Assembly: GCA_019233825.1 (NCBI GenBank)
Contig: JAFAMB010000031.1
Span: 1 to 37,340 of the forward strand
Reading direction: 5' to 3'
From: Verrucomicrobiota bacterium
GTDB taxonomy: Bacteria > Verrucomicrobiota > Verrucomicrobiia > Chthoniobacterales > JAFAMB01
Length of the DNA stretch: 37,340 nucleotides
Shown here: positions 9,657-18,706 of the stretch, piece after piece
How the letters are laid out: every line of letters begins with the position of its first letter
Position numbering within the stretch: the first letter of the stretch is position 1
Translations under genes and position numbers: made by a program
Notes under the pieces: generated by a model
Databases searched by the model: none
Seen by the model: only the letters and a program-made list of their open reading frames with translations
Told to the model about the DNA's origin: nothing

Positions 9657-10550
9657 ATGGCAAAGGTTGTTCTCGGCAAAGGTCTCGGCGCGTTGATCAG
9701 TGCCAACAAACCGGCCCACGCGGTGGAACCGTGGGAACGCGTCGAACGGGTCGCGCTCTCCGACATCGTGCCGAGCCCGTTGCAACCCAGAAAGACTTTT
9801 CGATCAGACCAACTTCAAGAACTTGTCGAATCCATCCGCGAACACGGAATCATCCAACCGCTCATCGTCCGAAAGGTTGAGGGCAAATGCGAACTCATCG
9901 CCGGAGAGCGACGCTGGAGAGCCGCCAACCAGCTCGGCTTAAAGGAAGCCCCCGTGATCATACGCCAGGCTTCGGATCGGGTCGTGCTCGAGTTGGCGTT
10001 AATTGAGAATCTGCAGCGCGAGGACCTCAATCCCATCGAAGAGGCTCATGCCTACAAGCGCCTCGTTGAGGAGTTTTCCCTTCGCCAGGAGGACATTGCA
10101 CAACGCGTCGGCAAAAGCCGGTCGGTCGTCGCAAACTCGTTGCGCTTGCTCGATCTGCATTCTCAGGTGCAAAGCTACCTCGCGCAAGGACGCCTGACCG
10201 TAGGCCACGCGAAGGTTTTGCTCACTTTGCAGAATCCAGAAGAACACCTGATCGTCGCCGAGCTCGCAATTCGGCAAGCTGCTACTGTTCGGATGACCGA
10301 AAGACTCGTTGCCTCTCATCTGGCCCGTCAAGGACTCACCAAAAGTGGGAAAACCGGACTGCGACCGAGCCAGGAAGGCTCAGCCGGAATCCATCATGCA
10401 GTCGGTCATTTGGAGAACCGCTTGCGCGAAAGGCTAGCGACGCACGTCACCATTCACCATGGGGAGAAAAAGGGAAGGATTGAGATCCAATACTACGGTA
10501 ACGATGATCTTGAACGCATCCTTTCACTTTTAGGAGTCTCGGCTCGGTGA
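9657..10550 (+). CDS. parB: Chromosome partitioning protein ParB
   Basis: MAKVVLGKGLGALIS, PSPLQPRKTF, GIIQPLIVRK, ELIAGERRWRAA, ALIENLQREDLNPIEEA, HTH QEDIAQRVGKSRSVVANSLRLL. ORF reaches 9618; ATG at 9657 preferred. Confidence 0.95.
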   Translation: MAKVVLGKGLGALISANKPAHAVEPWERVERVALSDIVPSPLQPRKTFRSDQLQELVESIREHGIIQPLIVRKVEGKCELIAGERRWRAANQLGLKEAPVIIRQASDRVVLELALIENLQREDLNPIEEAHAYKRLVEEFSLRQEDIAQRVGKSRSVVANSLRLLDLHSQVQSYLAQGRLTVGHAKVLLTLQNPEEHLIVAELAIRQAATVRMTERLVASHLARQGLTKSGKTGLRPSQEGSAGIHHAVGHLENRLRERLATHVTIHHGEKKGRIEIQYYGNDDLERILSLLGVSAR

Positions 10551-11569
10551 GAAGTGTCGTAGTCGGCAAACACGGCAACCGTTACGCACATGCTCGTTTG
10601 GCATTCGGCATTGTTTGGCTATTCAGCCTGTTTTTCTTCGTCTCCAGTTGCAAGCCTGGCAACGCCCCCAGTTCCGCGGATTCCCAAAACACCCCGATGG
10701 ATCACCAGCCACGTTCTTCGGTCCCAAGCGAGCTGCCACCGCGCCGCGAAAAAATCTGGACCGATTTTAACGGTGCCCAAGCCTTGGCTGAAGCGAGGGT
10801 GCTGGCCAATTTCGGCCCGCGGCCATCTGGCTCTGATGCGAACAAGCAGATCCGCCAACACTTGATCGATCGCTTAACCAAGCTCGGCTGGCAGATAGCT
10901 GAGCAGCGATTCACCGCTCGCATGCCAGATGGCAAAGATGCCGAATTTTGTAACCTCGTCGCAAGATTTGCCCGCTTCCCGGCATCCCCCAAAAGAATTC
11001 TCATTGGTGCACACTTCGATACGTCAGGAACTCGGGAATTTCGAGACGTCGGCGCCTCAGATGGTGCGGCGAATACGGCTACCTTGCTGGAACTCGCGCA
11101 GGTCCTGGCCTTAGATCCGCAGTTGGCTGGGCACGTCGAGCTCCTTTTCCTTGATGGTGAAGCACCCTTTCAAGAGCTCACTCTCAACGACGGCTTGTTC
11201 GGAAGCCGCTTCTACTCGCAGATGTTGCGCATCAATCAGCATGCTGGCGATCTCTATGCCGCGATCCTTCTGGGCAACGTTGGGAGCACAAACCTCAATT
11301 TTGCGCCAAACAGTGACGCAAAATTGGCCGCGGCGCTGAAGCAAGCCGGGACAGTCCTCGGTATAAAGCTCGAGCCGGCCAACCGGTCGCTTCTTTCGGA
11401 TCACGTGCCGTTCTCGGAGGCTGGCGTCCCTAGCATCACCCTCCTCGATGCTGAGTCGCCCTTCTTGCACACCGCGGATGATACCATGGAGCGATTGGAT
11501 GCCGACTCACTTGCGAAAACCGGGATTCTGATCCTGTATTTCGTCGCGACAACGATTACGATGCAATGA
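10547..11569 (+). CDS. M28 family peptidase / glutaminyl cyclase-like lipoprotein
   Basis: Signal/lipobox FFVSSC, FGPRPSGS, IGAHFDTSGTREF, GASDGAANTATLLELA, LLFLDGEAPF, DHVPFSEAGVPSITLLD. GTG start overlaps the parB stop. Confidence 0.88.
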   Translation: MRSVVVGKHGNRYAHARLAFGIVWLFSLFFFVSSCKPGNAPSSADSQNTPMDHQPRSSVPSELPPRREKIWTDFNGAQALAEARVLANFGPRPSGSDANKQIRQHLIDRLTKLGWQIAEQRFTARMPDGKDAEFCNLVARFARFPASPKRILIGAHFDTSGTREFRDVGASDGAANTATLLELAQVLALDPQLAGHVELLFLDGEAPFQELTLNDGLFGSRFYSQMLRINQHAGDLYAAILLGNVGSTNLNFAPNSDAKLAAALKQAGTVLGIKLEPANRSLLSDHVPFSEAGVPSITLLDAESPFLHTADDTMERLDADSLAKTGILILYFVATTITMQ

Positions 11570-11820
11570 GCTCCAGATCAATGACACTCTACGTCAAGCC
11601 CGGCTGTCCCTGGTGCCGGTTGGCGGAAGAATACCTGGATGAGCGCGGATACAACTATCAACGATTGGACGTTCGCCAGGACCCTGAGGCATATCATGAA
11701 CTTAAGCGCGTCTCTGGCCAGCTCTACACACCAACGCTTGTTTTTGAGAATTTGCTCCTGACCGATTTTGAGCCCGATGAGCTTGCAGATTTCCTAAAGC
11801 AGCATAACATCCTGCCGTAG
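11566..11820 (+). CDS. Glutaredoxin family protein
   Basis: MTLYVKPGCPWCRLAEEYLDERG (CPWC), YTPTLVFENLLL; ATGA overlap with upstream CDS. Confidence 0.9.
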   Translation: MSSRSMTLYVKPGCPWCRLAEEYLDERGYNYQRLDVRQDPEAYHELKRVSGQLYTPTLVFENLLLTDFEPDELADFLKQHNILP

Positions 11821-11836
11821 GCGACTCAGGTTCAGC

Positions 11837-12652
11837 ATGCTTTCTCCCGTTTTACTAGTGTTAGGAATCGCCGTTCTAGGGCTGGCATTTCGGTCTTTCA
11901 ACCACCCGGTTCCGCAACGGCTAAGTGTCCTCTGCGTCCTCATAGCCTCATACTTAGTCGGATATTTGCCATCCGGGAACTGGGTTGTCGGCATCGCCGT
12001 TGCTTCCCTTTGGATCTTCCTGCCTTGGCTCGAGATTCTCACCAGAATCCGAGGCCTACGCATGCCTGTCGAGCGCGAGCTTGAGCAGAAGAGCCCGCCC
12101 GGACGCGATTTGTTCCCGAATTTGGATGATCTCACAGAAGAGATCGAACAGGTAGGCTTCGAACAGATCACTGACCTCGGATGCGACTGGGATGCGCAAC
12201 GCCAGTTTCTTCGGCTGTTCCACCGGCCTAGCGACCAGACCCAGGCCGCGGTTTGTCTCATTGATCAGGGCAACATCGCCTTTTACTACTTGAGCCTCAT
12301 GACACGGTCTCTCGATGGACAGGTTTTCACCACATGGAACTATCCGTTCGCCTACGCGTTAAAGTTCTCGCCCAAAACCCACATCCAACGAGTTCGGCCG
12401 ACCCTATCATTCCGCGCCATGTGTGGCGCACATCGCTCGCTGCTATCAAGGAACGAAGTTACCGTTGATACGATTCTAAAGCTTGACCCCAAACAAATAC
12501 AGACCCTGTTGCAGCAGGACCTGACCGCTCAGATCAATCATAACGTCCGGGCCGGACTCTTAGAGCCGGTCGACGAACGAATCGTCCGCTACACCTGGCG
12601 CGGCATGTTCTACCTTTGGTTCAGGTTTCTGTGGGATTTTGTAAGATTGTGA
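11837..12652 (+). CDS. Hypothetical membrane-anchored protein
   Basis: 271-aa ORF with two N-terminal hydrophobic segments and a soluble C-terminal domain; same orientation as parB-M28-Grx. Confidence 0.7.
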   Translation: MLSPVLLVLGIAVLGLAFRSFNHPVPQRLSVLCVLIASYLVGYLPSGNWVVGIAVASLWIFLPWLEILTRIRGLRMPVERELEQKSPPGRDLFPNLDDLTEEIEQVGFEQITDLGCDWDAQRQFLRLFHRPSDQTQAAVCLIDQGNIAFYYLSLMTRSLDGQVFTTWNYPFAYALKFSPKTHIQRVRPTLSFRAMCGAHRSLLSRNEVTVDTILKLDPKQIQTLLQQDLTAQINHNVRAGLLEPVDERIVRYTWRGMFYLWFRFLWDFVRL

Positions 12653-12747
12653 TAAAAATTTGACCCTTGGCGATCGCTTCGCACCACGGATCCTCACCAT
12701 GCTGAGCTGCCGAAAGAAAGCTTGCTGGACCGGAAGCGCCGACACCC

Positions 12748-13191
12748 TCAGGAGACCAGTACTTCCTTACCTAGCTGGCTCGAGCGGTAAATCGCGTCGA
12801 GCATCTCCATAAGCTGAACGGCTTGACTTGAACTGTTCACAGCAGGTTCTTCTCCATGAATGCAACGCAGGAAATTTTTGTCTTGTTCGGCAAACTCATG
12901 TGCTCGCAGGGGGTCGCCTCGCAAGTCCGCTACGGCCAATTCGCCTCCTTTATCCTCAAACAACGCCACTGCCGAGGGGCAGGCGCTTCGATCAATATTG
13001 AAGACGTCAGTAACCTTCAGCGATCCCTTAGGCCCGTAAACAGTCGTGGAAAGCAGGGAACGGCCTCTGTTCGGACTCAGGGGAATATCATCCGTCAGAT
13101 TCGCCGCCCAACGCACTTTAAATAGCAGGGTCGCACCTGTTTCGAACCGGATCATTCCGTAGGCATTGTCCTCGACGTCGAATACCTTGCC
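12748..13191 (-). pseudogene. Truncated Gfo/Idh/MocA family oxidoreductase (C-terminal remnant)
   Basis: GKVFDVEDNAYGMIRFETGATLLFKVRWAANL...GEEPAVNSSSQAVQLMEMLDAIYRSS is the C-terminal half; in-frame TAG (complement 13192-13194) directly upstream and no N-terminal half. Confidence 0.75.
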
Positions 13192-13196
13192 CTAGC

Positions 13197-13449
13197 ATGC
13201 CAGATTCCACAATCCAGGGACGGACCCGAATGGCACGAATATCATTTCTCCCCAAAAATCGAACGCCCTTTTTTCGCTTGCCCCAACTCAGATCGGAGGT
13301 ACAGCGCCTATTTAACCGGAACCTGGGCTTTAGAGTGCGACCCACTTCAGGTCGGCGGAGTCGAAGATCATGTCCATATTCTTTCTTGTCTCTCCTGAAA
13401 GATCTCTCTCGCCGAATTGGGCACGCATTTCAAAACCTAGCTCGACTAA
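13197..13449 (+). pseudogene. Decayed IS200-like (Y1_Tnp, HUH) transposase, N-terminal part
   Basis: Frame 1: PKNRTPFFRLPQLRSEVQRL; after a frameshift around 13310-13345, frame 3: LECDPLQVGGVEDHVHILSCLS*KISLAELGTHFKT*LD* with in-frame stops at 13396, 13438 and 13447. Confidence 0.8.
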
Positions 13450-13570
13450 GGATCGTAAAAGGCAAAGGCCATGACCGTTTCAGTTAGCAAAGCGCTGGGA
13501 TTGATTCACGTGAAGCTTACGCCCTTTCAGCCTCCAACCCGCTGCGCGGGTGCTTTTCTTAAGCCGTTTC

Positions 13571-13657
13571 AAGGGGACAGCCGTTTCATTTCAAGGGGGA
13601 CAGACCCCTCTAAAGCCTGACCCTTCTAAAACCTTCGAACGTTTAACAAGGGGACAG
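13571..13657. repeat. AAGGGGACAG motif copies downstream of the RAYT gene
   Basis: AAGGGGACAG at 13571-13580, AAGGGGGACAG at 13593-13603, AAGGGGACAG at 13648-13657. Confidence 0.8.
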
Positions 13658-13853
13658 CCTGAATGCGAATGGCAGAAAATCTTCTGCGACTTAAACTTTT
13701 AGCCAACGGATGACCGGACAAAATTGCTAATAGCAATCAAGCGGAGGAATATAATGCTCGTCCGCCATCCCGCTAGCTCGAATCACCGCTGGGAGGAAAG
13801 TCTGGTTGGTACCTGCGGAAGTCCACCCTGCGCCAATCTGACAGCTCTTGCGT

Positions 13854-14855
13854 TTAACCCGTTGGCTGAACCCGTGGATGGTGAAATGCCCAAAGTTCGA
13901 AAAACTGGAACGTCTCGACCCGGTAAGGACCGCGCGACCGCTTGAATTTAAACCTTTCCTTCAAGCGTTCAAAGTTGTGTTCGATAAAGGCTTTGCTGCC
14001 GAGAATAGCTCCAGCGCTGAAGTAGCGAATTCGGCAGAGCAATGACTCCGTCACAGAAAGCTGACCCTCCTCTTCTTCAACGACACGTTGCACCGTCTGC
14101 AGATCAAAACCCGCCCGTTTCTCATTCACGGATTGAAGTCCGCTCTGAAACAAGAACTTGCGATAATAGCTCGCGACTTCATTCCATGAGGCAGTATCTG
14201 GGAGTCCCATCGCAGTTCGGATTCCGGAGCATCGTGGAGACGACGGCTTGGCCACAGCCTCAGCGTAGCCGCAGTAACGGTAGTCCTTGGGATCAGTACA
14301 CAGGCCGGCTCGAATTGGGTTCAAATCTACATAAGCCGCGATCGTTGCGAGCGCTTGCCCTCCTTGAACCAACACACTTGTAAAGCGTTCTGCCCAGAGC
14401 GGGCCAAAACGACGATGTCGCCTGTTGTACCACTGCGTGAACGCGCCCTTCAGTTCTTTATTAAAGACCGACAGATCAAACATACGCCGTACAAACTGGC
14501 TGCGAATCTTTTGCGCCTGCTCAGGAGCTCCGGTCTCAGTCCAGTAATGCAGCTGCCGGGCAATTGTATCGCGTCGCGCCGAGCCGTAAAGCGCCTCGAT
14601 TCGAGTCAGCAGTTCTGCATCAGACAACTCTACAGGCTCAGGCACTTCACAAAGGATGTGGTAGTGAGTAGACATCAGCGCGAAGGTCAATACCCGAACG
14701 CCGCAAAATTGTTCGAGCTTGCACATCAATTGCACAAATTTTTCCCCTTCTTCCGACGCCACTCCCGAGTTCGGAAAGATGACACGGCCTTCTACCGATC
14801 TGGAAATGCAATGATAGAAACCTAGACCTTGCGCCTTGATACGAGGGCGTCTCAT
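13854..14855 (-). mobile_element. REP-associated tyrosine transposase (RAYT / Y1 HUH, COG1943-like), intact ORF
   Basis: MRRPRIKAQGLGFYHCISRSVEGRVIF, HUH ALMSTHYHILCEVP, GPLWAERFTSVLV, AAYVDLNPIRAGL, C-terminal GAILGSKAFIEHNFERLKERF. Confidence 0.9.
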
Positions 14856-14863
14856 TTAATGCA

Positions 14864-14891
14864 ATTATAACATACAAAAATATTGATTCAA
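14864..14891 (-). promoter_or_regulatory. Sigma70-like promoter of the RAYT gene
   Basis: Minus strand TTGAAT - 16 nt - TATAAT; -10 ends 9 nt before the ATG. Confidence 0.7.
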
Positions 14892-14956
14892 TAATCATTG
14901 GAAAAATGGGCCGTTCCTTCATTGCTGGTCATCCTTCGTCCGTTTTACGAACTCGG

Positions 14957-15565
14957 CCTGTCCCCTTCCATCGTTCTCCCCTTCCATTGTTGATGACCTG
15001 GTCTTACAAAATGGCCTGTCCTCTTTTATCCGTGTCCCCTTTTATCCGGTCTCCTCTTACCCGCTGACCTGTCCCCCTTTCATCTTGGCCTTAGGAAATG
15101 GCCTGTCCCTCTCACCTGTCCCTCTCACCTGTCGTGTTGGGGTACAGGCCAATTTCGAAATGAGAATTTGACCTGTCCCGTTTGTTCCCCTGTCATCTTT
15201 CGTCGGTTTCACGAACTTGGCCGGTTTCACGAACTTGGCCTGTCCCCCCTTTTCACATTACGCGAACTTGGCCTTACGCGAACTTGGCCTGTCCCCTTTC
15301 ACGCGCATGCCGTCCCCTTACACGCGCATGCCCCCTTTCACGCGCATGAAATTGACCTGCCCCCCTTTCGTCTTTCCGCATTCCCTTTCCCCTTTCCATC
15401 TGGGTTGGGTCCATCTGGGTTGGGTCCGTCCCCCTTCCATCTCGATCCCCTTTTATCGCCGCATCTGGTGTCCGGTCCGAAGCTGGCCTGTCCCCTTTTA
15501 TTGTCCCCTTTTATCGCCCTCGAAATTGGCCTGTCCCCTTTCGGTGTCCCTTTTATCGCCTCGGA
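14957..15565. repeat. Degenerate CCTGTCCCCTT(TTATCG) array with nested tandem duplications
   Basis: About 15 variable copies of CCTGTCCCCTTT, often preceded by GAANTTGG, plus perfect tandem pairs of 18, 16 and 15 bp. Confidence 0.85.
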
Positions 15566-15760
15566 GGCCGCCAGGGCTTGAGATGCCATCAGTTGGTTTC
15601 CCTGATGCGGGCTATAGACTCCATTTAATTCGCTACGGTGCCGCTGGGACGACTTAAGCCGGAGCTGAGAAGAGTCTTTCAACTAGCCCTGCTATCGCGG
15701 AAGACCGTCGGACCCGGCAACGACATACATGCCGGTGGAAGACGTCCCAACGCCGACATC

Positions 15761-17158
15761 TTACAACTCGATCTCGCAATCCTGGTACACACCCGCACGG
15801 ATGTTCTTCGGGCTGGCACCTCGGTTGACGAATTTCACGTCCCCGACGATCTCGACGCCGGCTCCAAATTGAACCTTTCCATTGATGGTCAGGCTCCGAC
15901 AACGAATCAATGAGGGCACGTTGTTTGTTGCAAACAATTCCTCGAACTGATCCACCAGCTTGTAGCTATCATCCAATTCAACGATCGGTGGCACACCATT
16001 CCGCTCGGGCCGCAACACCAGCCGGAATTCCGCATCCAACTCATAGGCATCTGAGCGGACTCCTAAGAGGTCAGTCGTCGATTTAACCGGTGAAAAACGG
16101 CTGCGCGGCACCTCAATCGCTCCGGCGCCTTCGAAGCATTCAATTGCGGCACCCATTGCGGTCTCGAGCTGAAATACTTTCGGCGTCAACTTGTCACGCG
16201 GATCGACCGTCTTCTCGTTGCGAATCAAAGGAAGCGGAAGCAAGCCATTGCCACGATCCAGCTCCGCGCGTAAAGCGCCCAAACGGATCCAGAGATTGTT
16301 GGTATTGAAATAACGGTGCCGCTCGATATCTTGAAACGCTGCTAAATCCTCCATCCGACATTGAGCAGATTCGCGTAGCAAAAGACGCTGATCAGAATTT
16401 CTACGCGCCAGATGGCCACCCTTCCTATCGGCCGGGGTCCGCGCGGTCACTTCCATAAGGAAGGGCGCACCCGAGTGCGCGAAAAAATGTAATAAACGGT
16501 GATCGAGTGTTGCGCCGAGGTTGTCGGAATTTGAGACAAACAGAAACTCTTTCCCTTCGTCCAGAAATTGCTCAAACAATCCAGAGCCCAACAACGAGGG
16601 ATAGATATCGCCGTGCCCTGGCGGGCTCCATTCCAGGGATGGATTCGGAGGCCAAACAATTGGTGCGAGCGACTTCGCCTCAATCTTTGGCACTTTGTTC
16701 TGCATGAGCTCCAATCGCTCCGGATCCCCGAGCTGAGGATAGTTCGAAAGTGCCGCCACGGTATCAGCACTGGTGCTAAAGCTGTTCATGAAGAGGAGTC
16801 CAAGTTTTGGAGAAACCGCCTCACGCAGCCGTAAGAACTGCCGTACGATGACATCCAGGAAAGTGAGTTCCCCGCGGACTTTCAGAAGGCTCTTGGCTTT
16901 CTCCAGGCCCATACTCGTACCGAGGCCGCCGTTCAGCTTCAATATAACGGTTTGAGCAGCGAGGTTGGCTGTGTCGGATGGAAGCGGCCGGTGCTCGATG
17001 GATGGTAGACTTTCAACCGGAACAATTGAATCCTCGGGAATCAAGCCGGCTTCACTCTGTTCAAGCTTCCGATACTGGTACAGAAATGCTTGAATCGCCG
17101 GGGCACTTAGCCCCGCCGCTTCCATCTTGGTTGTAATCTGCCGGATCGTGTCTTCCAT
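15761..17158 (-). CDS. UTP--glucose-1-phosphate uridylyltransferase (UDPGP, eukaryotic-type family)
   Basis: TVILKLNGGLGTSMGLEKAKSLLKVRGELTFLDV; EFLFVSNSDNLGATLD; C-terminal left-handed beta-helix-like segment. ATG at 17158 preferred over 17218. Confidence 0.88.
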   Translation of the reverse strand: MEDTIRQITTKMEAAGLSAPAIQAFLYQYRKLEQSEAGLIPEDSIVPVESLPSIEHRPLPSDTANLAAQTVILKLNGGLGTSMGLEKAKSLLKVRGELTFLDVIVRQFLRLREAVSPKLGLLFMNSFSTSADTVAALSNYPQLGDPERLELMQNKVPKIEAKSLAPIVWPPNPSLEWSPPGHGDIYPSLLGSGLFEQFLDEGKEFLFVSNSDNLGATLDHRLLHFFAHSGAPFLMEVTARTPADRKGGHLARRNSDQRLLLRESAQCRMEDLAAFQDIERHRYFNTNNLWIRLGALRAELDRGNGLLPLPLIRNEKTVDPRDKLTPKVFQLETAMGAAIECFEGAGAIEVPRSRFSPVKSTTDLLGVRSDAYELDAEFRLVLRPERNGVPPIVELDDSYKLVDQFEELFATNNVPSLIRCRSLTINGKVQFGAGVEIVGDVKFVNRGASPKNIRAGVYQDCEIEL

Positions 17159-17360
17159 GACGTCCCAAAATCGGCCGGTTTGATATGGCCCCTCGGACCA
17201 AAACATCAGGAGAAGCAAAATTTTACTGGAGAGACATGAAGCAAACGGCGGAAACCACTAAAACAGATTGAGCATCAGTTTGCATAACCGCTGCGTCTCC
17301 GTGTGAATCTTGCTTCTCCGTGATCTTCTTTTATTCTCTGCTATCTCCGCTCACGCGGCT

Positions 17361-18680
17361 CTAGTACCGATAGAACTCAGGTTTATAAGGACCGCCAACA
17401 GAGATGCCTAGGTAGTTTGCTTGTTTATCAGTTAATTGGGTCAACTTGACTCCGAGCTTGTCAAGGTGAAGACGCGCAACCTTTTCGTCGAGCTTCTTGG
17501 GCAGGACATAAACCTGGTTCTCGTAGGCCTGACGGTTCGTGAACAACTCGATCTGCGCCATGACCTGGTTTGTGAAGGAAGCGCTCATCACGAAGGAGGG
17601 ATGACCGGTGGCGCAACCAAGATTCATGAGGCGGCCTTCGGCAAGGATTGTCAGGCGTTTTCCATTTGGCCACTCCACCTGGTCGACCTGCGGTTTAATG
17701 CGAATGCGTTTCAGGGCTTTATCTTCAAACACGCTAGCGACATCAATCTCAAGGTCGAAGTGTCCGATATTAGCGACTATCGCCTGGTGTTTCATAGCGT
17801 CGAGATGCTCCCGGCGGATGACATCCCTGCATCCGGTCGCGGTGATGAAGATATGCGCTTCTCTGACGACCTCTTCAAGGGTGGAGACCTGGTAACCCTC
17901 CATGGCGGCCTGGAGAGCGCAGATCGGGTCTATCTCGGTCACAATTACTCGCGCGCCCTGTCCTCTCAGCGACTGGGCACACCCCTTGCCGACGTCACCA
18001 TAACCGCAGACGACAGCAATTTTGCCTGCAATCATCACGTCGGTAGCGCGCTTCAAACCGTCTAGCAGCGACTCACGGCATCCGTACAAATTGTCAAACT
18101 TCGATTTGGTACATGAATCGTTAACATTGAACGCAGGGCAGCCAAGCTCGCCGCGTTCCACCATCTGGTAAAGCCTGTGAACGCCGGTGGTCGTTTCCTC
18201 CGAAAGCCCACGGATTCCCTTCAGCAAGTGCGGATATTTTTGGTGAACAATGGCCGTGAGGTCGCCGCCGTCGTCGAGAATCATGTTCAGCTGCTGACCG
18301 TCCGGCCAGAAGATAGTCTGCTCGATACACCAGTCGTATTCTTCGAGCGTCTCCCCCTTCCACGCGAAAACCGGGATACCCTGTGCCGCGAGAGCAGCTG
18401 CCGCATGGTCTTGAGTGGAGAAAATATTGCAGCTTGACCAGCGGATAGACGCTCCCAATTCAATCAGCGTTTCTATCAACACGGCGGTCTGAATCGTCAT
18501 GTGGAGGCACCCGGCGATACGGGCCCCGGCCAGTGGTCTGGAAGTCCCAAACTCTGCGCGAAGTGCCATCAAGCCAGGCATCTCCGTTTCAGCAATTTCA
18601 ATTTCTTTTCGGCCGAACTCAGCGAGTCCGAGGTCAGCGACCTTGTAATCAGTGACAAGTTTTGGGGCAACTGTACTCAT
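17361..18680 (-). CDS. ahcY: Adenosylhomocysteinase
   Basis: [82 protein letters not shown]-terminal YKPEFYRY. Confidence 0.97.
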   Translation of the reverse strand: MSTVAPKLVTDYKVADLGLAEFGRKEIEIAETEMPGLMALRAEFGTSRPLAGARIAGCLHMTIQTAVLIETLIELGASIRWSSCNIFSTQDHAAAALAAQGIPVFAWKGETLEEYDWCIEQTIFWPDGQQLNMILDDGGDLTAIVHQKYPHLLKGIRGLSEETTTGVHRLYQMVERGELGCPAFNVNDSCTKSKFDNLYGCRESLLDGLKRATDVMIAGKIAVVCGYGDVGKGCAQSLRGQGARVIVTEIDPICALQAAMEGYQVSTLEEVVREAHIFITATGCRDVIRREHLDAMKHQAIVANIGHFDLEIDVASVFEDKALKRIRIKPQVDQVEWPNGKRLTILAEGRLMNLGCATGHPSFVMSASFTNQVMAQIELFTNRQAYENQVYVLPKKLDEKVARLHLDKLGVKLTQLTDKQANYLGISVGGPYKPEFYRY

Positions 18681-18706
18681 GGAAATCTGCGGCTGCAGTG
18701 AATGCT

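Noticed and set aside
14957-15565. CRISPR array
   Set aside because: Repeat units are degenerate, spacing is irregular, spacers are themselves tandem duplicates, and no cas genes are visible.
15168-15682. Overlapping ORFs on both strands across the repeat array (137, 146, 114 aa)
   Set aside because: Low-complexity Pro/Leu/His/Phe-rich translations in several frames of a repeat array; no recognisable domain.
17436-18065. 209-aa ORF antisense to ahcY
   Set aside because: Opposite strand of a clear, well-conserved CDS; shadow ORF.
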